60,814 nucleotides of DNA, taken from Burkholderiales bacterium. GTDB taxonomy: Bacteria > Pseudomonadota > Gammaproteobacteria > Burkholderiales > Burkholderiaceae_C. Location of the stretch: NCBI GenBank assembly GCA_947372465.1, contig CANBTT010000015.1, positions 1 to 60,814 on the forward strand, in the 5' to 3' direction. Every line of letters starts with the position of its first letter. Position 1 is the first letter of the stretch. A model generated the notes under the pieces. The model searched no databases. It was not told the origin of the DNA and saw nothing but the letters and a program-made list of their open reading frames with translations. A program made the translations under genes and the position numbers. Of the stretch, positions 46,758 to 55,905 are shown piece by piece.

Positions 46758-47219
46758 TCAAGCGCTGCCGTGCATTGCGGCCGTCTTGGTGTTAAAGAGT
46801 GTGAGGCCCAGCGCATCCATTTGCTTTTGTTCCTGTTTGCGGTGGTAATTTTTGACCGCCTGCAAGTCTTGCTCCACCAAGGTTTGCATCTTTAGACGCT
46901 CTTGTTCGGCTTTCCTCAAGGCTTGAAGGGCCAAGTCCAGTTGGGATTTGGCCTGTGCAATATCGCGATCGAGTCGCTCGCTGAGTTGAAGCAATTGGAG
47001 CACAAACTGTCTGGCGTTGTTGCTCTCCACCAATGACTGAGTGGTTTGCTCTTTCTCGCGAATTTTGTCCGAGTATTCGTTGGACATGGTGAGCAATCTG
47101 TCCTTGCTTGAATGGAGCTTCTCCAAATTCTCGCGAGCACCCTTGACCCTTTGCTGATTCAAGGCAACAAGGTCCTCGGCTTTGGTTGCGAGCACCGTCC
47201 AACATTCACGTGGCTTCAT
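46758..47219 (-). CDS. fliJ: flagellar export chaperone FliJ
   Basis: A 153-residue, almost wholly helical protein with an antiparallel coiled coil, the general signature of FliJ, which inserts into the FliI hexamer ring and helps chaperone recycling. The sequence is weakly conserved as usual (NLEKLHSSKDRLLTMSNEYS, EQERLKMQTLVEQDLQAVKN). Assignment rests on length, coiled coil and position directly after fliI (32 bases). Confidence 0.85.
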   Translation of the reverse strand: MKPRECWTVLATKAEDLVALNQQRVKGARENLEKLHSSKDRLLTMSNEYSDKIREKEQTTQSLVESNNARQFVLQLLQLSERLDRDIAQAKSQLDLALQALRKAEQERLKMQTLVEQDLQAVKNYHRKQEQKQMDALGLTLFNTKTAAMHGSA

Positions 47220-47251
47220 TTGAACACCTCAATTGAGTCATCGACACCGCT

Positions 47252-48595
47252 TCACCCCTCTTGAGACATCAATTGACGCATCTCTTGGCGCGTGCTCTCA
47301 TAGTCTTGGGAGATGTGCATGTCTTGTCGTAAAAAATTCACCAGCCGTTCATGCAATCGGATGGCCTCATCCAACTCCAAATTCGACCCCATTTGATAGG
47401 CACCCACTTGCACCAAGTCAATGTTTTGTTGGTACAAAGACCACAAACGTCTGAGTTTGTTGGCCTGTTTCAAGTCGTCCGTGCTGAGCAAAGACTGCAT
47501 CAATCTTGAGATCGAACCGTTGAGTTCAATCGCAGGGTAATGGGCCGAATCGGCCAGTTTTCTGGAGAGCATGACCTGTCCGTCCAAAGAGGCTCGGGCA
47601 ATGTCCACAATCGGGTCCGAGGCATCATCGCCTTCAGCAAGCACCGTATAAATGGCCGTGATGGAACCCACGCCATGACGCCCCACACCTCCACGCTCAA
47701 TCAAATTGGGCAAAAGTGCAAAAACGGACGGCGGATAGCCTTTTGCGGTCGGCGGCTCACCAATGGCCAAGCCAATTTCTCGTTGGGCATGCGCCACACG
47801 GGTCAAACTGTCACACAGCATCAACACATTCAAACCCTGATCTCTAAAATACTCAGCAATCACATGGGTCATGTGCGTGGCTTTCAAACGCAAGACGGGG
47901 GAGACGTTGGCAGGTGCGGCGACCACCACCGACTTGGCCAAGCCCTCGGGTCCCAAGGACTCGCTGATGAAGGCTTGCACCTCACGACCGCGCTCACCAA
48001 TCAACCCAATCACCACCACATCGGCTTTGGTGAAACGGGTGAGCATGCCCAAAAGCACACTTTTTCCCACACCAGAACCCGCGACCAATCCAATGCGCTG
48101 ACCGCGCCCGATCGTCAAGACGCCATTGATCGCTTTGACGCCCACATCCAAGACCTCATGAATGGGACCGCGCTCCATGGGGTTCAAGGGCTTGCCCATC
48201 AGGGCCAAGGTGTCTTTGCATTTAGGCGGTGCTTTGCCGTCGAGGGGGAAACCTCGGCCATCGATCACGCGACCGAGCAACTCAGGACCCAAGGAGACTT
48301 GCGAGGACAAACTGATGACCCGCACCATGTCTCCGGGACCCACGCCCACGGGATCATTGAAGGGCATCAAAAAGAGGGTCTTGTCATTGAAACCAACGAC
48401 CTCGGCCTCGATGCGGTGACCGTGTTGACCAATCACTTCGCAGCAGGCTCCCAAAGGAGCCATCAAACCACGCGTCTCAAGCGTCATGCCGACCAAACGC
48501 ACAAGTGTGCCGGTTCTGTGGGGTTGTGGCGCCCTTAAGCGTGAGATGTTGGCCTCCACCTCTTGCGCGAAATCTAAAACACTGGTTTGCATCAT
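47252..48595 (-). CDS. fliI: flagellum-specific export ATPase FliI
   Basis: A 447-residue F1-beta-like ATPase that powers flagellar export at the cytoplasmic face. The Walker A loop is GLVAGSGVGKSVLLGM near residue 165-180, with VVIGLIGERGREVQAFI, Walker B region VLMLCDSLTRVAHAQREIGL and GEPPTAKGYPPSVFALLP as expected. It starts 12 bases after the FliF-tail-like gene and is probably coupled to it. Length is normal. Confidence 0.96.
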   Translation of the reverse strand: MMQTSVLDFAQEVEANISRLRAPQPHRTGTLVRLVGMTLETRGLMAPLGACCEVIGQHGHRIEAEVVGFNDKTLFLMPFNDPVGVGPGDMVRVISLSSQVSLGPELLGRVIDGRGFPLDGKAPPKCKDTLALMGKPLNPMERGPIHEVLDVGVKAINGVLTIGRGQRIGLVAGSGVGKSVLLGMLTRFTKADVVVIGLIGERGREVQAFISESLGPEGLAKSVVVAAPANVSPVLRLKATHMTHVIAEYFRDQGLNVLMLCDSLTRVAHAQREIGLAIGEPPTAKGYPPSVFALLPNLIERGGVGRHGVGSITAIYTVLAEGDDASDPIVDIARASLDGQVMLSRKLADSAHYPAIELNGSISRLMQSLLSTDDLKQANKLRRLWSLYQQNIDLVQVGAYQMGSNLELDEAIRLHERLVNFLRQDMHISQDYESTRQEMRQLMSQEG

Positions 48596-48607
48596 CTTTG
48601 CCTTGAT

Positions 48608-49255
48608 TTATCCGCCTTGAATCATTTTCTTCAGCACACCCGCGACTCGTCCTTGTTCATTTTGAACGATCATTTGAACGAGCATCAATTTGTCGTCAAA
48701 TGAGTTGGCATTGTTCATGAGCTCAGGTGGAATGGTGGGCGGCTTGGCTTTCTTTTTCTCGGCAGCCATCTTGGCTTTCATGGCAGCAACAGGATCGTCA
48801 TCTTCTGGATCTTCCTCTTGGGGATCTTCTGCTTGGGCCAGCACCTCTTCTTGTGCGCTGGGGGAGGCTTCAGGCGCCTCTTGAGCCACTTGTACTTCAG
48901 GCGCTTGCGTGGCCACCTCTTCGATTGGTGCCTCAAGCGCAGCTTGAACCAAGGGCACTTCCTCTGGCTTTTCAGGCTCAGGTGTTGGCTCAGGCGCAGG
49001 CTTGCTTAAATCAGGCAACTCCAAGTTGGGGTTCGACGCCATCATTTCTGCATATTCTGGGTTGTCATAATAGTGGCGACCGTGGTGCACACGCCAGGCG
49101 TTGAAGGCCGAATGCACGGAACTCTCGGCGGCATCCTCAATCTCCATGCGGTTGACCTCTTTCCTGCTGAAAGCCAGCAACATCGGGCGCACCACCAGGA
49201 GCAAAAATCCCATGCACATCACGGTTCTTAAAACCGCATTGACCCAATCAATCAT
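48608..49255 (-). CDS. FliF-tail-like membrane protein (second helix plus FliG-binding tail)
   Basis: A 215-residue protein made of three parts. A single transmembrane helix (residues about 8-30) ends FLLLVVRPMLLAF and mirrors the end of FliF helix 2, FLVVVVRPMVRKL. A Pro/Glu/Ala-rich acidic linker covers about 75-160. The last 44 residues (ELMNNANSFDDKLMLVQMIV...VLKKMI) match the FliG-binding tail of FliF next door (DMLNTANTYDDKVALIRMIV...VLKNMI), about 19 identities over 40 positions. The ring-building periplasmic domains of FliF are absent. The ATG lies inside the end of fliH (8-base overlap). I do not know a named family for it. A second membrane anchor for FliG is the natural inference. 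Confidence 0.85.
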   Translation of the reverse strand: MIDWVNAVLRTVMCMGFLLLVVRPMLLAFSRKEVNRMEIEDAAESSVHSAFNAWRVHHGRHYYDNPEYAEMMASNPNLELPDLSKPAPEPTPEPEKPEEVPLVQAALEAPIEEVATQAPEVQVAQEAPEASPSAQEEVLAQAEDPQEEDPEDDDPVAAMKAKMAAEKKKAKPPTIPPELMNNANSFDDKLMLVQMIVQNEQGRVAGVLKKMIQGG

Positions 49256-50642
49256 CGTGATTCTCCTCGTGCACCGGTGAAACGGGTGCGAGACGCTGGC
49301 GAACGTCTTCAATGTCTGTGTCCCTTTGCGCCAAGGGCTGTTTAAAAAAGGGCGACTTCTCACGCCAAAGTTCTGGTTGAGCGAGCAAGTTGTTTGCAAG
49401 GGCCTCTAAGCGGTGACCGATCAAGTCATCGACTTGGGTGTCATCGGTGATGACTCTCACGCTTCCGGGCTGCATGCTGGAGACCGCATGCAATTGAATG
49501 TGGTTGAACATCTCGCCGGTCAACTCTTGCAAACGTGCTTTGTCTTGCGAGTTCAGCTCAACGGTGACCGTTTGGTTGCTGTGACTGGACAACTCGTCCA
49601 AGCAGCGTTGGATGAGGCGCTCAATCGAGGCGCCTGACAAATTGAGTTCGGCCAAGACCAATTGTTCAGCAATGTGCACGCTGAGTCTTTTCAAGGGCTC
49701 AAAGAGACGTTGTGGATGGTTCACAAAATCATCGAGCTTTGACGTGACCTCTTCCAACAGTTTAACTTGTGCTTCAAGTGCAAGCGCATTTTCTGCTTTG
49801 ATGCTTTCACGCTCACTCTGCAAATTCTCGTTTTGAGTGGCCAATGCTTGTACCGACTCTTGCATCTTGGTCTGCAGCTCAAGCGCTTGAGCTTCTAAAC
49901 CGGTACATTGCGCTTGCAAGGCACTGATTTCTTCATTGAGTTGGTTTTTTTCAGATTGAAACGCTTCACGGGCCTCTTCTTGCGCTTTCTCAATGCCCTT
50001 TAAGAGACCACTTTGAAAACCCTCTTCAAAACCTTTTGAAGAGGTGTCTGCCACATCTTCTTGGATGGCCTTTGCTTTTACAGTTGCATCTTCAGTTGCT
50101 GCAGCGTCTTCAAAGGCCTGAACCTGGGCCTTGTCATGGTCCTGGTCCTGGCCTTGGGGTTCAGCGAAAGAAGGCTCGTCGGACTGAGCGCCAAGGGCCT
50201 CTTTGTGCAAGGAGGCATCGGCGAGCAAAGGCGCCTCTGAACGGGCGCTTTGCGCTGGCTCAGGTGTCGAAATTTCTGAGTCGCTTGCCTCTTCAACAGG
50301 GGCGTTTTGCTTCTCTGACTCTTTATCTTTGATTGTTCTTGTGAGTTCAATGCCCGAAGACAAGGAGCTTTGACTGATTTGACTGCTTGGAACGTTTGAC
50401 TCAGCAAGCGGGGAACCATAAGTCTCCAGAACAAAAGAGCTGGGGTTGGAGACCACTTTGGCCATGCGAGGCGGGGCCAACTTTCTAAAAAGAGCCGTTT
50501 CATAAGCCACCTTGGGTACATTGTCCCAATCCTGGCCATTGAACCCCGTGTGCTCAATCTTTTCGGTGAACAACATGGGATCCAAGGCCCATTGATCGTT
50601 CTGAGCTTTGGGGTGACTTAAATTAAACAAAGTCTGCTCCAC
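49248..50642 (-). CDS. fliH: flagellar export regulator FliH, extended form
   Basis: A 464-residue protein; typical FliH is about 230. The C-terminal half is FliH-like: a long coiled coil (about 205-310), then RLSVHIAEQLVLAELNLSGA, IQRCLDELSSHSNQTVTVEL and DDLIGHRLEALANNLL, the part that binds and restrains FliI. The N-terminal 200 residues are low-complexity, acidic and Ser/Ala/Glu-rich (for example PAQSARSEAPLLADASLHKE), with a small patch (FRKLAPPRMAKVVSN) possibly used for FliM/FliN contact. The start overlaps the fliG end by 20 bases. Confidence 0.9.
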   Translation of the reverse strand: MEQTLFNLSHPKAQNDQWALDPMLFTEKIEHTGFNGQDWDNVPKVAYETALFRKLAPPRMAKVVSNPSSFVLETYGSPLAESNVPSSQISQSSLSSGIELTRTIKDKESEKQNAPVEEASDSEISTPEPAQSARSEAPLLADASLHKEALGAQSDEPSFAEPQGQDQDHDKAQVQAFEDAAATEDATVKAKAIQEDVADTSSKGFEEGFQSGLLKGIEKAQEEAREAFQSEKNQLNEEISALQAQCTGLEAQALELQTKMQESVQALATQNENLQSERESIKAENALALEAQVKLLEEVTSKLDDFVNHPQRLFEPLKRLSVHIAEQLVLAELNLSGASIERLIQRCLDELSSHSNQTVTVELNSQDKARLQELTGEMFNHIQLHAVSSMQPGSVRVITDDTQVDDLIGHRLEALANNLLAQPELWREKSPFFKQPLAQRDTDIEDVRQRLAPVSPVHEENHDD

Positions 50643-51669
50643 CCAACATCAACTCGCCAGCATCGGAGAGTTTTCTGGCCAAACGCATGATTTTCTTTTG
50701 TGTGTCTTCCACGTCGGCCATGCGAACGGGGCCTTTGGCTTCCATGTCGTCAACGAACATGCCACGCGCACGCTCGGACATGTTGTCCAAAAAGCGCTGC
50801 TTGACCTCGGGACTGGCGCCTTTCAAAGCCGTCATCAACTGATCGGGCTCCACATTGCGCATGAGCACCTGAATGCCCTTGTTGTCCACGCCCACCAAGT
50901 TTTCAAAGGTGAACATATTGTCTTGAATCTTGAGCATGATGTCAGGATCTAGATCGGCAAGACCATTCATGATCTCTGACTCCAAATTGGTCTTGGTCTG
51001 GTTCATGATTTTGGCGGCCGCAACAACGCCCCCAAAACTCGAAGATTTCGATGTCGCAGTTTTAGCAAACTGGGCAAGCATGATGTTCTCAAGTTCCACC
51101 ATCGCAGAGGGTTGAACGGTGTCCAAGCTGGCCACACGCTGAATCACTTCAGATCGAATTTCTGGAGGCAAGTAAATCATCACGTCAGCGGCCACATTGG
51201 GCTCAAGGAGCGACAAAATAATGGCCACCACTTGGGGATGCTCGGTGCGAATCATGTCGGCAATGCCTCTGGCGTCCATCCAGCTCAGAATATCCAAACC
51301 TTTGGTCGCCTGGTTGGGCATGATGCGGCCCAAGACAGATGCAGCCTTGCTCTCACCGAGGGCTTTTCTCATCACGTTTTCAACGTAATCGGAGTTGCCC
51401 AAACTGAGAGACGTTTGTTTTTTCAGCAAATCCACAAACTCGTCCAAGACCACGTTGACCGCGTCTTGCGAGAGTTCTGCCGCTTGAACCATTGCCGCAC
51501 CCAAGGCTTGAACCTCTTTGGGACTTAAATATTTGATGATATCGGCCGCTTGATCTTCGCCAAGCAACAGCATCAAAACTGCTGCTCTTTGGGTCGATGT
51601 CATGGCCTCCATCTCAGCTCTCAGAGCGGGGGACCAATTGGCGGGCGATAAGTTGTTGACTTCAGCCAT
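50623..51669 (-). CDS. fliG: flagellar motor switch protein FliG
   Basis: A 348-residue C-ring protein that binds the FliF tail with its N-terminal domain and the stator with its C-terminal domain. Recognisable are STQRAAVLMLLLGEDQAADI, the middle-domain EHPQVVAIILSLLEP with an armadillo pattern, and the C-terminal torque helix region (MFTFENLVGVDNKGIQVLMR, charged residues of the ERARGMFVDDME segment). It is slightly longer than usual at the N-terminus (about 15 residues). In the window two proteins, FliF and the FliF-tail-like protein, have its binding motif. Confidence 0.96.
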   Translation of the reverse strand: MAEVNNLSPANWSPALRAEMEAMTSTQRAAVLMLLLGEDQAADIIKYLSPKEVQALGAAMVQAAELSQDAVNVVLDEFVDLLKKQTSLSLGNSDYVENVMRKALGESKAASVLGRIMPNQATKGLDILSWMDARGIADMIRTEHPQVVAIILSLLEPNVAADVMIYLPPEIRSEVIQRVASLDTVQPSAMVELENIMLAQFAKTATSKSSSFGGVVAAAKIMNQTKTNLESEIMNGLADLDPDIMLKIQDNMFTFENLVGVDNKGIQVLMRNVEPDQLMTALKGASPEVKQRFLDNMSERARGMFVDDMEAKGPVRMADVEDTQKKIMRLARKLSDAGELMLGGADFV

Positions 51670-51716
51670 AAAAAGCTCCGAATCCTATAGGTCTGGTTTG
51701 ACGAGTGTTCAATTGA

Positions 51717-53834
51717 TTATTTGATCATGTTCTTTAAAACACTGGCCATTCTGGCTCGTGTATTTTCTTCAGAAACAATCATCCGTATTAAAGCAACTTT
51801 ATCGTCATATGTGTTGGCTGTGTTGAGCATATCGGCAGAAATAGATGGCTTTTTAGGCTTCAAGTGCGACATTCTTGCCTTGATTTCCTCCAAAGTCTCG
51901 CCCTCTTCCATTTCAATCTCTTCTCCAGCCTCAAGTTCCGCAGCAAGTTTTGCAGCTTCTTCATTTTTGATGCGTTCGGCCTCTTCAGCTTCCAGGCGCA
52001 TTCTCGCTTCGGTTTCTGCTTGCGCTTGCAGTTTCGCCTCTTCAAGCAGACGCAGTCTCTCGGCTTCTGCGGCCTCCTCGGCGGCAGCACGATCGGCCAC
52101 CACTTTGGCTGCCGCTGCGGCCACTGCTTCTGCGATGCGCTCGGCTTTGATTTTCTCTGCCGCCGCCGCTTCTCTGGCTGCGGCCTCAGCGGCTGCAGCG
52201 GCCATGGCAACTGCATCAAACGGGGGTGCTGTGAGTTTTCTGACCATGGGACGAACGACCACCACCAAGAACAAGAGGAACAAGACGGCAATCACGGAGC
52301 TGTTGGCCACACCGGCAATGGTGTCGTCCTTGTACCAAGGCACGGCATCGGGGTCAATTTGCGGCTCAAAGCGAGTAGAGATCACGGTGACCACATCACC
52401 ACGCTCTTCGCTGTAACCCACCGCGCCACGAACGAGCTGGTTCAAACGATCAAGTTCTTCTTGCGTATAAGGAATGGTTGTTGCAGGTGCGACGCCATCG
52501 GCAGGTTTTTCAACTTTCATGCCGGCAGGAATGGGTCTTTCGTTGATCAAAACACCCACACCAATCTTTTGAATGGTGCCCATGGCCGTTTTGGTGTGAC
52601 GCACAGAACGGTCAAGTTCGTAGTTCTTTGTGCTTCGTGCAATGGTTTGAATGCCTTTTTCAGTCACGCCCTTGGTGATGTCAGCAGTGGTGTCCGGTGT
52701 TGCCGCTGGATTTTGGGGTGGATTGGGTGGCGTGTTGGTCAAAGAGCCTGGAATACCCACTGCATCTTTGAATGTTGCGCGGTCCTCCACATACAACTCT
52801 GAGCGTGTTTTGGGGCCCTTGTCGCGCTGATCAAAGTCCTCTGTCGTGATTTCTTGTTGGTTAAAGTCCATGGACATGCTGACCTGAGCAGATACATTGG
52901 TTTCTCCCACAATGGGTGCCAACAACTGAATCAAACGCGTCCTGTACAGATCCTCCATTTGTTGCTTTTGCTGCAACTGAGCAGAGGTCAAGCCAAGCGG
53001 CTGCTCTGTCAACATCTCGTTCATCAAGCTGCCAAAGTTATCAATGACCGACACATTCTCAGGCGCCAAATACGGCACGCTGGAGGCCACCAATTGAATG
53101 ATGGCGCTCACATTGGCTGATGACACGGCCTTTCCAGGCGAACGTGTGATCACCACCGACGCCTTGGTGGGCACCCGGTCTCTCACAAACACACTTTGCT
53201 TGGGTGCAGCCAAGTGCACACGTGCGTTCTTGATGCCCGCAATTTGGGAAATGCTTCTGGCAAGTTCTTGTTCCATCGCATTGTTGTAGCGCACCTGCTC
53301 CATGAACTGAGAGGTCGTCATGGCGGGCATGTCTTTCAAGCTGTCAATGCCTTGGGCCTCGGTTCTGGGCAGCCCTTTGGAAGCAATCAACATGCGTGCT
53401 TCTTGGTACTTGTTCTCTGGCACCATGATTTGACCAGTGCTCATGTCTAGTTCTGGCTTGAACTCGGCTGTTCTCAACGCTTCCATGGCCACTTGCTTGT
53501 CTGCATCTGAGAGCATCATGGTGAGTGGCTTCATGGGGGTCGCCTTCATGTTCATGGAGGCCAGACCAAAGGCGGCCAAGACAAACATGATCACAAAAAG
53601 GGGCAGTAATTTTTTGACGGTGGGTTGCCTCACCATGTCTTTGACCATGCCCATGGGATCGGTCAACATTTGGTTGCCCACCGCTCTGGCCACGTCACCT
53701 GTCCTTAAAAGACTTGAACCAGGGGGAGCGCTGGGTCCAGGTAAAGTGGGAGCGGGGCCATTCAATTGGACTTGCCCAGGGTCTGCAGAACCTGCGTTCA
53801 TTGGACTGTTCATTGTTGCGCTTGCTGTTGCCAT
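51717..53834 (-). CDS. fliF: flagellar MS-ring protein FliF with long charged helix
   Basis: A 705-residue MS-ring protein; usual length is about 550-570. Transmembrane helix 1 is at about 76-94, the ring-building motifs follow (MVPENKYQEARMLIASKGLP, ELARSISQIAGIKNARVHLA, VSANVSAIIQLVASSVPYLA), and helix 2 (SVIAVLFLLFLVVVVRPM) is near 510-530. After it comes an Ala/Glu/Arg-rich stretch of about 110 residues (AAAREAAAAEKIKAERIAEA and on), likely one long helix, then the FliG-binding tail at the extreme C-terminus. It follows fliE by 22 bases. Confidence 0.95.
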   Translation of the reverse strand: MATASATMNSPMNAGSADPGQVQLNGPAPTLPGPSAPPGSSLLRTGDVARAVGNQMLTDPMGMVKDMVRQPTVKKLLPLFVIMFVLAAFGLASMNMKATPMKPLTMMLSDADKQVAMEALRTAEFKPELDMSTGQIMVPENKYQEARMLIASKGLPRTEAQGIDSLKDMPAMTTSQFMEQVRYNNAMEQELARSISQIAGIKNARVHLAAPKQSVFVRDRVPTKASVVITRSPGKAVSSANVSAIIQLVASSVPYLAPENVSVIDNFGSLMNEMLTEQPLGLTSAQLQQKQQMEDLYRTRLIQLLAPIVGETNVSAQVSMSMDFNQQEITTEDFDQRDKGPKTRSELYVEDRATFKDAVGIPGSLTNTPPNPPQNPAATPDTTADITKGVTEKGIQTIARSTKNYELDRSVRHTKTAMGTIQKIGVGVLINERPIPAGMKVEKPADGVAPATTIPYTQEELDRLNQLVRGAVGYSEERGDVVTVISTRFEPQIDPDAVPWYKDDTIAGVANSSVIAVLFLLFLVVVVRPMVRKLTAPPFDAVAMAAAAAEAAAREAAAAEKIKAERIAEAVAAAAAKVVADRAAAEEAAEAERLRLLEEAKLQAQAETEARMRLEAEEAERIKNEEAAKLAAELEAGEEIEMEEGETLEEIKARMSHLKPKKPSISADMLNTANTYDDKVALIRMIVSEENTRARMASVLKNMIK

Positions 53835-53856
53835 GATATGTGTACTCTTTTAAGCT

Positions 53857-54243
53857 TTAAACCGGCATGTTCATGATTTCTTCGTAGGCTTTGACCACTT
53901 TGTTTCTCACTTGAAGCGTTGCTTCAAAGGACAAGGAGGCTTTTTGCATACTGAGGACCACATCCGTTAAGGGCACGTCCTCTCCTCTTTGATAGGCCTC
54001 ACCCAAGGCATCTGCCTTGACATCTAGCTGATTGACTTTATCGACCATCGTTTTGACCGACTCGATAAAATTAGGTGTTTTGGCCGTGTTGACCCGTGTC
54101 AAATCACTTTGTGAAGTCAGCGCCTTTGCAAAGGCAGACTCGCCCACATTCACATTGGGTGTCACACCTTTGGCTTGAGTTTGATACTGACGGATCGTCT
54201 CAAGCATCGACTGGACACTAGAGGCTGAGGTTGCATCAATCAT
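53857..54243 (-). CDS. fliE: flagellar hook-basal body protein FliE
   Basis: A 128-residue adaptor between MS ring and rod. The C-terminal half is the conserved part (GEDVPLTDVVLSMQKASLSF, LQVRNKVVKAYEEIMNMPV). The ATG has a good AGGAGT ribosome binding site about 6 bases upstream. It is the first structural gene of the fliEFGH cluster and follows the sigma-54 activator gene by 27 bases, so both may be on one transcript. Confidence 0.95.
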   Translation of the reverse strand: MIDATSASSVQSMLETIRQYQTQAKGVTPNVNVGESAFAKALTSQSDLTRVNTAKTPNFIESVKTMVDKVNQLDVKADALGEAYQRGEDVPLTDVVLSMQKASLSFEATLQVRNKVVKAYEEIMNMPV

Positions 54244-54270
54244 TTATGACTCCTTAAACAGTCGGTCAAT

Positions 54271-55872
54271 TTATTCGGCCAAAGACACGCTCATGCCACG
54301 GTCACGCAGTTGTGCGAGTTTGTAGCGAAGTGTGCGCGGGCTGATGCCCAATTTTTCTGCTGCTTCTGTTCGACTGCTGGTCGATTGAAGCACAGCCATG
54401 ATCGCTTGATGCTCACTGGATTTCACAGCATGGGACAAGTTGATGGGTTCAGCTGAAGGGGAGGCTGAATGGTTCTCAACAGAAAAATTCATGCTTGAGC
54501 CATGCTCAAAGGCACCTGCAGGCACCATGGGATGCTGTGCCTGGACGTGAAAGTCAACATGGCTCATGCCATTTGAACCCTGGGCAGAGGAGGCGGTCAG
54601 ATTTGAAAAGTCTCTGCGACCTTCTTCGACAAGCGTTTTCTTGGGTTGGCTTGACAAGCTCTCTGCACCCGTCAAAAATTCATTGATCTGACCCTCTTCT
54701 GACAAAAGAACTGCATCGGGATTCATGAGCAACTCGTGGCTTTGCGCTTCATCAAACATCAAGTGGCCCGTAGAGATGGTTTTGCCCGAACAAAGCACCA
54801 CGGCTCGCTGCACCACGTTTTCTAATTCGCGCACATTGCCAGGCCATGGATAGGTCTGCAGGGCCACTTGCGCGTCGAGCGTCAAGTTGTAAGGCACATT
54901 GTCCTTGGCGTGTCTCGCAAAGGACTGCAAAACCAAAGGGATGATGTCACCGGGTCTTTGTGCAAGGGGCAAAATCTTCAATTTAAACGTACTGATGCGG
55001 AAATACAAATCTTCTCTGAATTCACGATCTTGGATGGCTTTTTTCAAATCTTTGTTGGTCGCGGCCACAATGCGAATATCCAAATCGATTGCACTTTCGC
55101 TGCCCAAGCGGTTTAATTTTTTCTCTTGCAAAACACGAAGCAACTTGGCCTGGAGTTGAATGGGCATCTCGCCAATTTCATCCAAGAAGACCGTGCCACC
55201 TTGGGCTTGCTCGAACAAACCTTTGAATTCTTTTTGAGCGCCTGTAAAGGCACCCTTTTCATGACCAAAGAGCATGTCCTCAATCAAATGCTCGGGCATG
55301 GCTGCACAGTTCATCGCCACAAAAGGTCCCTTGGCCCTGGGTGAGGACTCGTGAATGACTTTTGCAAGAACCTCTTTACCAGCACCTGTAGGACCCACAA
55401 GAAGGGCCGCCACATCCGTCTGCGCAACGCGTTGAGCCAAAGCCAATAAATGCTGGCTGATGGGGTCTACAAAGACGTAGCTCTTCATTTTGATGTCTGT
55501 TGCAGTCAAACCTTTGACTGCCTCTCTCCAAGCCTTGGGATCCCATTCGTCGCTAGGGAGCACATGAAAGGCCCCTAAACGCATGGCATCAACCACCACA
55601 TTCATGCGCCTTCTCTCAACCCTGCACAACACAGGTACGTTGTGGCCGAGTTGATTGACCAGCGTCAAGACTTCTTGAAGCAGCTCAGAGCTCTCGACCA
55701 AACGAATAATGAGGACGTGTGCTTTTTTAAGCGCTGCATTGAGTTCTCCCAAGGTATTGACCATGGATACACTGATATCAGCCAACTCCAATTGCGCGCG
55801 CTCAGTGGCGTCAATGGGCTTGAATGGATCAAGCCAAACGGCATGGGTATGATTAATAGAAGAAGGATTCAC
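54271..55872 (-). CDS. sigma-54-dependent flagellar transcriptional activator
   Basis: A 533-residue enhancer-binding protein of the FleQ/FlrA or FleR/FlrC group. Residues 1-125 resemble a receiver but lack its acidic pocket and phosphorylatable Asp, so it is probably not controlled by phosphorylation. The AAA+ domain (about 135-370) has Walker A VGPTGAGKE, the sigma-54 contact loop GAFTGA near residue 204 and FLDEIGEMP. The C-terminus is a Fis-type helix-turn-helix (SSRTEAAEKLGISPRTLRYK). The start codon is GTG. A perfect sigma-54 promoter precedes it, implying autoregulation. It is likely to drive fliE and the sigma-54 flagellar promoters nearby. Confidence 0.9.
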   Translation of the reverse strand: MNPSSINHTHAVWLDPFKPIDATERAQLELADISVSMVNTLGELNAALKKAHVLIIRLVESSELLQEVLTLVNQLGHNVPVLCRVERRRMNVVVDAMRLGAFHVLPSDEWDPKAWREAVKGLTATDIKMKSYVFVDPISQHLLALAQRVAQTDVAALLVGPTGAGKEVLAKVIHESSPRAKGPFVAMNCAAMPEHLIEDMLFGHEKGAFTGAQKEFKGLFEQAQGGTVFLDEIGEMPIQLQAKLLRVLQEKKLNRLGSESAIDLDIRIVAATNKDLKKAIQDREFREDLYFRISTFKLKILPLAQRPGDIIPLVLQSFARHAKDNVPYNLTLDAQVALQTYPWPGNVRELENVVQRAVVLCSGKTISTGHLMFDEAQSHELLMNPDAVLLSEEGQINEFLTGAESLSSQPKKTLVEEGRRDFSNLTASSAQGSNGMSHVDFHVQAQHPMVPAGAFEHGSSMNFSVENHSASPSAEPINLSHAVKSSEHQAIMAVLQSTSSRTEAAEKLGISPRTLRYKLAQLRDRGMSVSLAE

Positions 55873-55905
55873 TTTGATCAGCCTTGTAATGAGGTAAGAC
55901 TGATT

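Noticed and set aside
47540-48538. 332-codon open frame on the plus strand opposite fliI
   Set aside because: The product is His/Gln/Thr-rich low-complexity sequence typical of the complement of a conserved gene; FliI is certain.
51721-52416. 231-codon Ala/Ser-rich open frame opposite the end of fliF
   Set aside because: It is the complement of the Ala/Glu-rich helix of FliF; composition alone keeps it open.
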